DNA from: Leucogyrophana mollusca
Lineage: Eukaryota > Basidiomycota > Agaricomycetes > Boletales
NCBI GenBank assembly: GCA_021014945.1
Contig: MU266417.1
Location: 39,717-103,716, forward strand
Reading direction: 5' to 3'
DNA: 64,000 nucleotides
Every line of letters begins with the position of its first letter. Position 1 is the first letter of the stretch. Below the pieces are notes generated by a model that was given only the letters and a program-made list of their open reading frames with translations, had not been told where the DNA came from and ran no database searches. This document shows, one piece after another, positions 36,770 to 47,766 of the stretch. A program made the position numbers and the translations under genes.

Positions 36770-38990
36770 CAATGGTGTTGGATTGTGTCGCCCCTCAGCC
36801 ACGTTAGCCTGCCGAACTCTAAGGAGCATTGTTCAGTTCGATGTCGTCACAACTACATCTTCCCCTGTTCAAGTTCATAATCTCCATGGTTGCCCTCCGT
36901 TAACCAATATACACGTCGAATCGCCACCGTGGTGGCGTACTCGGGCTTAGCGTCATCTCCTACTGGCCTGATGACAGCAGTCGGATTCCAGTTGCTTCGA
37001 AAGTAACAACTCGATACATCAGTCGGTGGCTGAGCGCTGAGCTCTAAGTTTCATCATGATTCATTTCATCTTGTCCATGACAACAACGTGTCCCCTTTCT
37101 AACACCCATCACAATAATCAGACACCAGACTCACAGGGTATCTATTAGATGTTTTCGTTCCGCGAGTGAAACACATTCAGATCTCTGGGATTCCGGTATA
37201 CCCAACATCAGTGTTTGAGACCAGAAGATTGCCGTCATGCTGCATTGAATATGTGGGTTCCAACCTGTCAGGGAAAGTATCGGGGTTGTCCGGGTCCTGA
37301 TCGACGCCCCGTTAAACCCATCATGATAGTCAAGGGCAGGATACTCACATATGGTCTTGGCCTTCGGATTTGAAGAGGTGGAACAAGGGTGGGAGGTTGC
37401 GTTGCAAGGAGATCGTTAGACTCTGGTGCGTTTTTGACAGCTCCCTTTTGGGAGCGGCGGAGGAAGAGGAAACCGACAAAAGCTAGCGCAGAAACGAATG
37501 CGACGCTGCCTACGACACCACCTACAACCTCACCAGTATGAGAGGCTGATTTTCTAGATGTAGACGTGCTGCTCGCAGACAGACTTGATGTCAATTGGAC
37601 CGACTTGCTGGGGACTGATTGCCCAGGCTTGTCTGACGAGGTTGATTGCCCAGACGGGGGCGTGGTTGGTTGCCCAGGCTGGTCTGACGTCAACGACGTA
37701 GAGATGTTGGCTTGCGTAGCTATGAAGGGAGCATGGCTATGAGGACTGAGCACCTGCAGGAGCTACTAACTCACATGCATTGATCTGTGCCTCGACACTG
37801 TTCCAACTACCGTCCTGGATAAAAGCTTCAGCTCGTTCTAGCAGCGGAGAACCATCACTTACGACCGCCATGTATGCCCAAGGTGGAATTGATGTACCTG
37901 TGGGGATAGTTGCCGGATAGCTATTGAAGAATAGCATCAGAGCGCTTCACGCTCGTTGTTACCCTGAGAGAATATTTAGCTTACTTTTGGTTAACTATCT
38001 GATCCCCGGGACAGTTGCTTGACCATTCACTCCAGCTGGAAGAGAGTTAGAAATGCATACAATTGCACTGCACTAGGGAACAAACCTACCTTATAAGCGA
38101 TGCGTTCTGGCAAAGGGAGCAGGCGCAGGCCAAACTGTAGAGCACAGTGTTGCAGATGCACGTATTCGCATCCTCAATTGGTAGCTTAGTGGTCCCAACG
38201 TATCCAACACCAGTAGAAAGCCGATTGAACATGATATTAGCTTCAGAAAAAGCGGTGCCATAAATCGGATCGCATACCCTGGACGAAGAAGAACACACGT
38301 ACTGTTGCCGCATGGGGCTGGTGTCATTTCCACCAAGGCGTTCGCGACCATGCATGGATCTTGCCCGTAATTATTGACCATCTGCCAGCTTTCAATGTTA
38401 GCTAGTTTTCTTCCTTTTTATTGTATTAACAGCGCACCCATCCATAGGGTACCTTTGCGTCACAAGAGGTTCCTGATTCTTGGGAGAGGGCGACGCCAGC
38501 GAGTAAACCGACCGCGACCGCCCAACCTTGTCGGTGTGAGTGGTGCATGATTGCCAAAGATTCTAAGGATATTTCCCAGAGGGAACTTTAAGACCGTTGC
38601 CCGCCGTGGCTGAGTGCAAGTTTGATTGAACAGGGTGAGGACCCAAACATGATTATTCCGAGATCGTTAGCTCGCCCTCGCGACCGCAGGATGTCATCTA
38701 TCGCTGAAACTCGGAGATCAACAAACAAGTATACGATGTTCACCTTTGGGGCGATGTAAAATCATCCAGCCACGAAAAGTCTGTTGCGCACGCCGGAGAC
38801 TGCAATTATAGCCTCTCGGACATATGCGTGCTTGAATGATGGAGGCATTCGAGATCGCATGTAAGCATATTGTTGGATCACTGGGGCGTTGCTGGACCGG
38901 TACTGGTGCTCTGGGACAACAAGTGGTGAGATCAGCGTAGCCTCCTTTACACACCTTACTCACAGTTGGTAGTCGATAGATCCGCGCGAT
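36770..38990. repeat. tandem segmental duplication, copy B
   Basis: This is the partner of 32860-35095. Introns and upstream DNA are conserved as well as exons, so the duplication is fairly recent. Limits are approximate. Confidence 0.8.
37177..38548 (-). CDS. signal-peptide, Cys-rich ectodomain, single-TM protein (family copy 2)
   Basis: Eight exons close in frame to 323 residues: 38548-38438, 38381-38303, 38240-38090, 38035-37985, 37920-37863, 37814-37775, 37710-37349 and 37296-37177. Seven of the eight exons are the same size as in copy 1 or differ by one codon, and the last is again exactly 120 nt. The signal peptide ends near A-L-S-Q, then G-Q-D-P-C-M-V-A-N, C-I-C-N-T-V-L-Y-S-L, W-S-E-W, P-P-W-A-Y, a Ser/Thr stalk, H-T-G-E-V-V-G-G-V, a membrane helix and the terminal Y-T-G-I-P-E-I. 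Function unknown. The intact frame after duplication suggests that both copies are used. Confidence 0.82.
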
Positions 38991-39149
38991 TTGGGTTGAA
39001 GCCAACCATTCCCCTGCAATGACTCGACCGTAGTTCCGTCGAGCCGTCGAATATCGAGCAGAAGCAGAGGCCTGCGACCCGGTCGCTGTACGGAGCTAAC
39101 GAATCGCGACCTGGCTACATACCTAACCTGGCCGGGAAACCGTAATTAA

Positions 39150-39583
39150 AAGCTTGCTTAGCAGGTTTTTCGTTGCTTGTGTCGGGCTAGTGGCCGTGTT
39201 CCCGCCACCTTTCTTTTTCTGAGAGCGATGCATGTTATACCGCCGACGACACCTCCTGCTTTTACACCAGTATGAGAGCTCCCTGGGTGGTTCGACAGGG
39301 ATGCCATCGGTGTGCCTGTGGGAGTGGCGGATGTGACCTTGGCCGCTGACTGGGTCGCTTGCACGGCAACAGCCGTTGTAAATGAAGGAGATCAAAGCTC
39401 GCAGCTGGCCTTCAGAAAAGAAGATGCGTATATTCACTCACAAGCGTTGTTTTGGGCTCCGCCGCTACCCTAGTTATCACCCTGGCATATAGCCTGGGCT
39501 TCCGACGCCCTGAAAGGCTTAGAGAGATCGCCATAAATGCCCACGGGATGATCGCTGTGTCCAAGGGTATACTCGCAGGCCAT
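39150..39583 (-). pseudogene. truncated copy of the signal-peptide/TM family (exons 5-7 only)
   Basis: The segment 39583-39526 is a 58-nt exon equivalent to exon 5 of the intact copies (W-P-A-S-I-P ... I-P-W-A-F-M-A-I), preceded by an AG. It is followed by TCTCTA where the others have GTAAGT, so the donor is lost. An exon-6-like end (AACGCTTGTGAGT, near 39443) and an exon-7-like Ser/Thr stalk with H-T-G-V-K-A-G-G-V-V-G-G follow. The frame then breaks inside the membrane helix near 39225. No exons 1-4 or 8 are present. Confidence 0.7.
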
Positions 39584-39869
39584 CTACCTAGGTGTCAGAG
39601 ACGTTGACGAGTCGGGGGCGCGAGGCGCGCGCTCTGGAGACGTGAGGGTAGGCGACAACAGTGGCGTCGACACCTCGAGGGTCTGGGATGCTCTGAAATC
39701 CGGTAGGGAGGGCGTATCGCTGTAGAAAAACCTCACTGCTCCTTCCAGCTCCTCGGGACTGTGCGCGGCAGGTTTGCCACCCTCACTGAGACATACTGCT
39801 ACCACAGATGTGATGGTTCGAGTCTTAGCTTGATGTGGTGCAGGACAGGGAGTGAGAGCCGACCTCAAC

Positions 39870-40300
39870 AACGAGGTGTATAGGTGGTGTGGTCGTTACG
39901 CCCACCAGCGTGTATGAAAACACTTCGATGATCCGAGAGACGAGGGTGATACGTGCATCCAGGAGATTCATCGAGCCGGCTTCAGCTCGCTCATCTGGGG
40001 TCTCGCTGGGTGGACGCCCAAAAGTGACGGCCTGTGGGTATAATATGGACGAAAGAAGCACACAAAGAATGCTACTACGACCGCCAGGGTAAACACGCTG
40101 CTGAGACAGAGAGTAGCGTGAGGGCATAGCCAGCCTGGATCAGCACGATGGCCTCAGAAAGCAGAAACTCGGTAGGTGAATCAAAGTACGACAGCGCACC
40201 TCAGCAGGTATATAATTGTATTGCGTCGCAATGCAGAGTATCACGATCACAGCCATATAGCCGTCTCCAAGAGTGGTTATGAAGAAGTGGATAAAGACTC
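39870..40300 (-). pseudogene. fragment of a membrane-protein gene
   Basis: 40300-40200 and the segment from 40152 chain through a GT-AG intron into a hydrophobic product (V-I-V-I-L-C-I-A-T-Q-Y, then A-I-V-L-I-Q-A-G-Y-A-L-T-L-L-S). A one-base shift is then needed to reach the next hydrophobic piece (F-T-L-A-V-V-V-A-F-F-V-C-F-F). I do not recognise the family, and no start or clean end is seen. Confidence 0.35.
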
Positions 40301-40408
40301 CTAGCGGCAGACAAGTTCAGCCACATCTGCTACTTTCGCCACGCCCTTATGCCACTCGAGTGAAGTTCCTACCCGAATATCTATTTCTTTCACTACTTCG
40401 TGGACGGG

Positions 40409-41872
40409 TTACGCACGCACCATCTCGAAAGCGCCAGCTGAGACATCATCCACTGACTGGGATCCAGATGTCTTCGTTGAGGTAAACACTACGACGTCTG
40501 CTGTCTGGCACAGGTGACCTGTGGAGTTTGGCGGGGGGTACCGACCGGTGGATAACTGTTCTGTGGTCGAGGCTGTGTTATAATGGCTATGCTCCCAGCG
40601 TCCTTCTGCTGCCCACACTGTGGCAAACACAACTCCCATACACTGCAGGCAAAACTCAATGTTTTGTTGCAGAACATGGCAAAAACATTTAACAAATAGA
40701 TACAATTTTTCTCAAATGTTCAGTGTCATAATATTTTAAATATTTTTGCATGGAACATTTTATTCCTTGCATTGTCATTGGTGGGCTGAAATGTTCTTAC
40801 AAAATAAATATAAAATATTTGGTGACAGAACATCAGGAAAAACATAGTTTCTGTATTTTCCATATTTTCACCATGTTCTGAGGCAAAACTTTGATTTTTG
40901 CCCGCAGTGATAATCGTGAAGTGGAAGTTGACTTGCTCAACATACAAAACCAGGAGGTAGTTATCGGCATTGACCATGTAGATCGTGATTTGCACGACAC
41001 TGAGGATAACCGGGAAAACAAAGTTGGACGTGGAGATCCAAAATAAATGCTTCACTTTTTGTGAAACGGTTTCTGCTTGGTGTAAGCACCCGACCGTCCC
41101 TTCTGACACCAGGCACTTACGGTTCTTGTCAAATAGGCGCTGGTGATTCACACGCCATAGAAACAATGCTGAGGAGAAGCTTGGATTGTGCGACTTAGGT
41201 ACCAGAGAATTAATCGAAGATGGATGACCTACACATTGTCAAACATTTGTAGAAACCACTCGATCTTGATTGAGGGCAACCGAGATGTCAACAATATTTC
41301 ACCTCCTCCCGCATCTGCGCTCGTGTAAATCCGCGAGTAATAGGTCAGAAAGATGATAATATTTATCAAACGTCCAATTTTGATAAGCACCGGAATGCCT
41401 ATGATAGCGAGCCACTGGACACGAGGAGTTGTACGACGAGGGAAGACAGCATATAATCGGAGGAGAAGGATGCAGTCGACGAGAAGAGGAGCAACAGTGT
41501 TTAATGCTCCACTGGTGATAACGATCTGCGATTTTAGGGGAGTGTATGGAAACTCAAGAGATTGGATCTACAGCAAGGTGATCAGTATCTTGCAGGATAT
41601 TAATGGTACAATTAGAAGCAGACCTCCACGTCGACATTGATGATGGCGTAAGCGATACCAACTGTAACCGCGAGGACATTTAGGACAAATATTGGCGTCC
41701 GCCTCATGGATGGGGTTGAGAAGAACAGGAGAGCCAGTAGCATGCCAAATAGCATGGAGCCCATGGTGGCGGCGATCATGAGGAACGGTAAGCTGGCATC
41801 GATGACAGCAATGAAGTTGGTTCCTGGTGGCGGCAGGAATTGGCTTGCGCTTGTACCAACGGATGAGTTCAT
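40409..41872 (-). pseudogene. 7TM-type membrane protein gene interrupted by a transposable element
   Basis: Exons 41872-41624, 41567-41233, 41179-41121 and a last exon from 41075 chain in frame. They give a multi-pass protein of a family common in mushroom fungi: D-A-S-L-P-F-L-M-I-A-A-T-M-G, F-S-T-P-S-M-R-R-T-P-I-F-V-L-N-V, L-R-L-Y-A-V-F-P, I-K-I-G-R-L-I, and H-L-F-W-I-S-T-S-N-F-V-F-P-V. The last exon is cut at 40910 by a 269-bp inverted-repeat element. Across the element the frame resumes at 40637 with G-V-V-F-A-T-V-W-A-A, the family's normal final segment, and runs to a stop at 40409. With the insert the protein would lose its last helix and end inside the element. Near the start, another frame reads L-I-R-W-Y-K-R-K-P-I-P-A, so an old frameshift may have moved the start codon. 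Confidence 0.75.
40641..40909. mobile_element. non-autonomous inverted-repeat element (MITE), CACTG ends, 3-bp target duplication
   Basis: The left end reads CACTGCAGGCAAAACTCAA and the reverse complement of the right end reads CACTGCGGGCAAAAATCAA. The match continues imperfectly for about 45 bp (GTTTTG, then CAGAACATGG). ATA flanks both sides (38640 offset: 40638-40640 and 40910-40912). There is no coding capacity. CACTG/CACTA termini with a 3-bp duplication are typical of the CACTA (EnSpm/CMC) superfamily, so I infer that a CACTA-type transposase moved it. Confidence 0.75.
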
Positions 41873-42810
41873 CTGGCTGCAAGGTGTTGAGTGGGACTCT
41901 TAGAGGTTTGGAAATTGCCTTTTATCTCGCAGGTGAGTTTCACCATCATATCATGATATCTGCTTGAGGGATGTGGTGCATCAGTGATGTGCAGAGCATT
42001 GCCTTGCTCGTTTGTTGATTGGAGATGGCCCGGAATTGCGAAGACATTGAATAATGATCTTGAAGCTAGTTGTTGCGCCAGCTTCATTTCCATGCATCGC
42101 AAGCTGCAAGTAGTGTTGTTGGCAGGTTTCTGCCGTTCCGCTAACTGGTTTGGCCAAGGGTGACAGAACTATATGCATATGGTAGTAGACCTTTGTGCAG
42201 CTACGCTGCCAGCACCGGTCACCAGCGGTCACTAGGATACAAGCAAGTGGGAACATTGCACTGCCAACGCTGTAACGGAGTCTATTCACCGAAACCGGAG
42301 AGTGCCCCATTCTCTTGCTTGTCAGAGATTTCTGAGAGGGAGAGCCCAACGCTGGAGCATCGACTGAGCGGAACGGACTCACCTAGGCCGAGCTGTAATG
42401 AATGTGATGCAAACACAGGACAGCACACTTCATACACCTTTGGTTCCTTCGTCGGAGGTCAGTAACCCATCAAAACGACCAAGCCCTCGGTCATCAAGGC
42501 AAGGTCTTCAAAAGATCATCAGACCCATGAGAACCGGTCGACCTTGGCAGGAAAGCCAATGATACACAGACACTGTTGAGAGACGAAAAGCACACCTGCA
42601 GGCACTCAGAAGTGAACCAAGAAGATGATACATTTGCACCTATCCTGATACTACATAGATGACGGTGGAGAGCATCGATGTAGGTGGGGCTCTGTGGTGC
42701 AAAGGGGGCAGAATATGCAGCTTTACCCCAACAAGTACCTCCCTGAGTAGATCAAGAAATGCAAAGGCGCAACGAGAAGGGTTGGATATCTACAGTGCCT
42801 CGCCAAAGTA
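41873..42810. other. intergenic
   Basis: No supported gene. It is the upstream region of the interrupted 7TM gene. Confidence 0.4.
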
Positions 42811-44112
42811 TCACAACTCGGGAGCACCGGTATAAGAGATACCGAGATTCGACGCCGAATGTGCGCCAGAACCTCGAGTCACACGAGTCGGGGTTGGGCA
42901 GGTGGGGTAAGTGCTGGGGTCACCCGGATCCTAAGGCGATCTCGATGTTATTCATCTCCAAAAACCATTCAGAAAGCGCGACACCCACATATCCTCTTGT
43001 AAAGTCGATTTGCGAACCATAAGCGAAAGAGGCAGGACGTGGAGAAAATTGGTCGTCGCCTGTCTTGGTCAGATCGAGCTCGGGACTATTGCGATTTGTC
43101 CTCCTTCGATGCCATGACCAAACACCGAAAGTTGATGCAACAATGAGCGCTACGCCGCCAACGACGCCCCCTACAATTGGGCCAATACGGGGAGTCGATT
43201 TTGTCGACGGGAGAGCTGTGACTGTGATAGTAGTGGAGGCTTTGCTGGTGGATGCGACACTAGCTGCAGATCGACTCGCCTGCGCGGTAACGGCTAGAAG
43301 ATAGAGGAGGTCTGTAAAGTTCAGGACGGCTAAAGAAGCGTCTCACATGCATTATTCTTTGCCGCAGTACTATCCCAGCTACCATTCTGATTCAAGACTT
43401 CAATCGGCAGTCTGCTCTGTAAACGAGATCCGCAACTTACGATGGCCATGTATGCCCACAGTGGAATCGATATACTCGAAGGTATAGCTGCAGGCCATCT
43501 ATCAACATTATCAGGGCTCGCATCTGCTGTGAATACCGGTCTTACTTTTGATATACTGTCTGAGTGCCCGCACAATATGCCGTCCATGTGCTCCAGCTGG
43601 CAATGGGGTTAGACGCGTTAGGGGATCCTATCTTAGAAAAAATTTACCTTATAAGTGATGCACCTTGACAGAGCGAGCACGCAGCCGCCAGGCTATAGAT
43701 GACAGTATTGCAGATACACGTATTGGCGTAGAAAGCCAGAGCGGCAGACCCAGTATATCCTATACCGCCATTTAATGACTGGAACACGATGTTGGCTTTA
43801 TGGTGATCGCAGATCTGTTTAGTTGGTATACACAGGCAAAGCACGTGGAACATACAGTCGCTACACGGGCCTGGGACTGTCGAGAATAGGTCATTAGCGA
43901 CCATACATGGGTCCTGCCCGAGGCTGTTGACCGCCTGCAAACCATCGTCAGTCTGAATGTCTCGCTCAAATAGACACATTCTTAACACAACATACCCATC
44001 CATACGATGAACCCCAGTTACACATGGCTTCTGGCTCTTGAGCGAGAGCTCCCCGCAGGCCCAGGAGTACTAGGGCTGCAATCGCAGAATTGGGTCGATT
44101 TGGGCGGCGCAT
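42811..44112 (-). CDS. signal-peptide, Cys-rich ectodomain, single-TM protein (family copy 3)
   Basis: Eight exons close in frame to 305 residues: 44112-43996, 43934-43856, 43795-43648, 43596-43546, 43498-43441, 43386-43347, 43293-42989 and 42930-42811. Exons 2-6 and 8 have the same sizes (79, 148, 51, 58, 40 and 120 nt) as in copy 1. The signal peptide ends near A-L-A-Q. The ectodomain has G-Q-D-P-C-M-V-A-N, C-I-C-N-T-V-I-Y-S-L, W-S-T-W and I-P-L-W-A-Y. A shorter Ser/Thr stalk, a G-P-I-V-G-G-V-V-G-G-V membrane entry, a basic stop and a tail with D-P-G-D-P-S-T-Y-P follow. It ends Y-T-G-A-P-E-L. It has diverged from copies 1 and 2 at the DNA level. Function unknown. Confidence 0.82.
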
Positions 44113-45948
44113 ACTACCTGGCGGTTGGGAAGGCTTTGCCTATTTTCCCGTGAGGATACATTGCAGTACTTTATAGCAGTTGTGCATTTATGTTATCTGC
44201 CGGCATCGACTGTAGAGTGCCGATGTCACGTCGATTGTTGACTGGGCCTACGATGGATGCCCGGAAGCTTCGCCCAATGGGGTGACATCGAATAGAAATA
44301 TAACCAAGATATACGTGTAGTAGCTGAGGCTAGATGACCCGGAGGTGGAGGAGACCGCGCTGTACTTCCCAGTGAGCGACGACACAAGAGATTGCGACAC
44401 CAAGACTGACGTCGTAGGTGGCATCAAAAAGTGTTCAGATAAGGCAGGCAAAAATGACATCGACTCCCTGGACTGTGCGAATTGAACCATGCGATGTGAT
44501 GCCACTAAATCGATAGCCCTATCCGAGGGGCTGCCAGAGTCAGGTTCTGTGTCCATGAAACGGAGACTAACAAGAGCTCCCGCTTTACGGAACCCGATCA
44601 ACCAGCGGCACCACCTGGACGAACAAAGGAAGACTCGTTTACGAAAGAAGAGGTCGTCCGTCTTGGAAACTTGGAAACCGATCTGAATATAAACGGCAGT
44701 GCAATTGGTTGGTGAACGGATGTCCGTACATTCGCAGCTCTAACTGGGTGCTTGTGTCCGTCGTCTGAATTCGGGCGTGCGTAGCTGTCAAGATGAAGCA
44801 TCAACGGGTACGTGATGTTAAGTTACATCTTAATATCCCATGGGATTTGTTACTGGCTCGTTAACCGAATAAGAAGAAACGGAGCAGGGTTGATCGAGAA
44901 TGTCGCTATGACCATGAGAGAATCTGCCGACTTCTCTGGTATCTGCGTCGAAGTTGATATGGCGCGGAGCGGTAGCGGTCCACGAAATCCCTTGCATTGG
45001 ACAAAGATAAATTCAGAATGCTTGGGCTGCGACTGCCAGTGATTACATACCTTGTTGCTCCCCGCAACCGTGTGGAAAAGATGGTCTGTCAAGGGCACGG
45101 AATCGGTCGCCTTTGTACCTGGGATGACAATCAACTCAACACGCAGCGTCCATTGCGCGTCCAGATATAGTATGAGTGAGGGTACCAAGACCGTCTTGCA
45201 GTGCCAAGGATGGCTCGCCAATAACTATCAGAGCGCTACGTCACGACGCCATATCTTCCCGTGTAGATAAATGAAAGCAGAAACAGGTAAACCAAATCTG
45301 GGCGCCTCAGTTTCTGAGAGGAGCAGTAAGGGTCAACTAGAACGCCTCGCTTTTGACAGAAAGGTGGACAACCTAGTTTAGCTCTACTACCACCACCACC
45401 TGTGACCTGAAGCATACCCGGCCCACAGCGCGTAACAAGTCGGAATCGACAGTGCAGCAACTATACCTGCCACGGAACTATTCTTGAGCCAGCAGGGATC
45501 ATGTAAGCAGATCATAGTACAGCACGACTCCCACAGACGCATCAGAGGGTCTGGTTGTTGGGGAGCTGCAAAAACTGCCAGAAAGACCCGCTGCTAATCA
45601 GGTTGCTAGAAGCGGATCGGATGGCTTAGCGGCAGCGCTCGATGTGAGCTCTCAAGAGCCTCTGTGGAGCAATAAAATGAGCACTTATCCTTACTATCGA
45701 TTTGAGCACACCTTTCAAAGATAACTTACATGGCCGCCGAGTGTTCCCACCGCCTCTGTCAGCTTATGGTCCACGATATTATGGGTCAGTGCTCGTGGTA
45801 AGGAAGGAAACCAGTATAGGACGAAAATTCCAGAGTGGCTGTGCTCGAGCGGGAGCGGAATTCCTATAGCGCGAAATTTCGGACGCGTTTTCTATCGTCT
45901 CATTCCACGTCTTTTCTGTCTCAGTCTCAGTGTCTTTCTCGCGCAGCC
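44113..45948. other. intergenic, about 1.8 kb
   Basis: Two minus-strand frames of about 120 codons (44248-44601 and 44850-45221) have no recognisable domain, and I could not chain them. No gene is called. Confidence 0.35.
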
Positions 45949-47493
45949 ATGGCCTCACTTGCACGGATACGACCCCGCATCCCTCGTCGCATTGTAAGGC
46001 TCTTCTTTCTCTCTTTTTTCTTTACAGTTTGATACCAACAACTTTTTTTCCCAACAGCCTCAGTTCGCCCGGGCCATTCAGACTTCAGCAGACACGACAC
46101 AGTTGCAGGACTCGGCAGACCATTCACAACCCTTCACCGTTAAACTTCATGAGGACTCTTACCGCGCATACCAATGCGATTTGCCTTCGTTTGAAGTCGA
46201 GGTGAAGAAGGATGAGTTGATGAACATGTACAAGGACATGCAGACCATGCGTCGCATGGAAATGGCTGCTGATGCGCTTTACAAGGCCAAGCTCATCCGT
46301 GGTTTCTGCCACTTAGCCATCGGTCAGGTATGCTGGTTTGACGTATATGGCTGTCAAAAATGTTTCCTCTAACGGGATATTCAGGAAGCTGTTTCTGTTG
46401 GTCTCGAGTACGGCATCACGCCAGAAGACCGTGTTATCACTGCTTACCGGTGTCATCCCTTTGCTGTTATGCGCGGAGGCACTATCAAGGGTGTCATTGC
46501 TGAGCTACTAGGTCGCCAAGCTGGCATGTCTCACGGGAAGGGTGGTTCTATGCACATCTTCACGCCATCATTCTTTGGAGGTAATGGTATCGTCGGTGCC
46601 CAAGTTCCTGTCGGTGCTGGTATCGCATTCGCACAACAGTACCTCGGCAACAAGACTGCTACGTTTGCCCTGTACGGCGATGGTGCCAGCAATCAGGGAC
46701 AGGTCTTCGAGGCTTTCAACATGGTAAGTGGAATATCTTGGTGTTTGGTCGCTGCTATGAATTCACTCGGATGCTTTTAGGCCAAGCTCTGGAACCTTCC
46801 TGCTGTCTTTGTTTGCGAGAATAACAAGTATGGAATGGGAACGTCTGCCGAGCGCAGCTCCTCCAACACTGAGTACTTCACTCGTGGTGACAAAATTCCA
46901 GGTCTCCAGGTTCGCTTCCCCACTTCAACCTCCTTCCGAAGCATGTACTGATCGTCACTCACCTAGGTCAATGGAATGGACATCATCGCTTCTCGCAATG
47001 CTGTTCAATACGCCCGAAAATGGGTGACCGAAGGCAACGGTCCTCTCCTCATGGAGTTCGTCACCTACCGTTATGGTGGCCACTCGTGCGTTTCCCGCAT
47101 TCCTTCTTTTTAAATACACAGCTAACTCAAGTCTTTGCTTAGTATGTCTGATCCCGGTACTACCTACCGCACTCGCGAGGAGGTCCAGAGGATGCGCAGC
47201 ACTCAGGACCCCATCCGCGGTCTCCAGCGCTACATCGAAGAATGGGGTCTCGCGTCCGAGCAAGAGCTCAAGGTACGTTTGCGTCCCGGCTTCACCCGCA
47301 TTCGCGTGGCTAACCGGTAACGTGTCACTAGCAACTCGACAAAGACGCCAAGGCAGAGGTCGATCAGGCCGTCGAGGAGGCCAAGGCCTCCCCAGAGCCT
47401 CTCCTTAAGGACCTCTGGACTGACATCTACTACAAGGGCACCGAACCACCTTACATGCGGGGACGCGAGAGGGAGGAGGTCCACCACTACTAA
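45949..47493 (+). CDS. PDA1: pyruvate dehydrogenase E1 component subunit alpha, mitochondrial
   Basis: Seven exons close in frame to 397 residues: 45949-45993, 46058-46327, 46385-46723, 46781-46909, 46967-47085, 47143-47272 and 47332-47493. The N-terminus ([15 protein letters not shown]) is a mitochondrial presequence. The thiamine-pyrophosphate motif is complete: G-D-G-A-S-N-Q-G through [21 protein letters not shown] includes the conserved Ser where PDH kinases act. With E1-beta the enzyme decarboxylates pyruvate and feeds acetyl groups to E2 in the matrix. Length and order are normal. The gene converges with COG6, 274 nt apart at the stops. Confidence 0.97.
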
Positions 47494-47766
47494 TTGGACG
47501 GTCATGTTTTCGCATTAGTTTAGACGCTTTTGAACTGCATTATGGTATCTCTCTTGGTATTCGACGGTGAAATACACAAACCCATCGGGTGCAGGTATTA
47601 TGCAATGGGAGATGTTTAAGTGACACAAGGACCAACCTGGCGAGGACTCGAGTGCTTCAACCCAATTGTTCGAGACAGCAGTGATCAACAGTTTGGTGAG
47701 TAGCTGGGCATGGTATACGGACCCCACAAGTCTCAGACAGCAGATACCAGTAGTGAAAGGAATCAA

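Noticed and set aside
41233..41567. Intron inside exon 2 of the 7TM gene with a donor at 41302
   Set aside because: The phases do not match, while reading through is open and gives the conserved I-K-I-E-W-F-L segment.
44248..45221. Two-exon minus-strand gene made from the frames 44850-45221 and 44248-44601
   Set aside because: I found no convincing splice sites or domain to join them.
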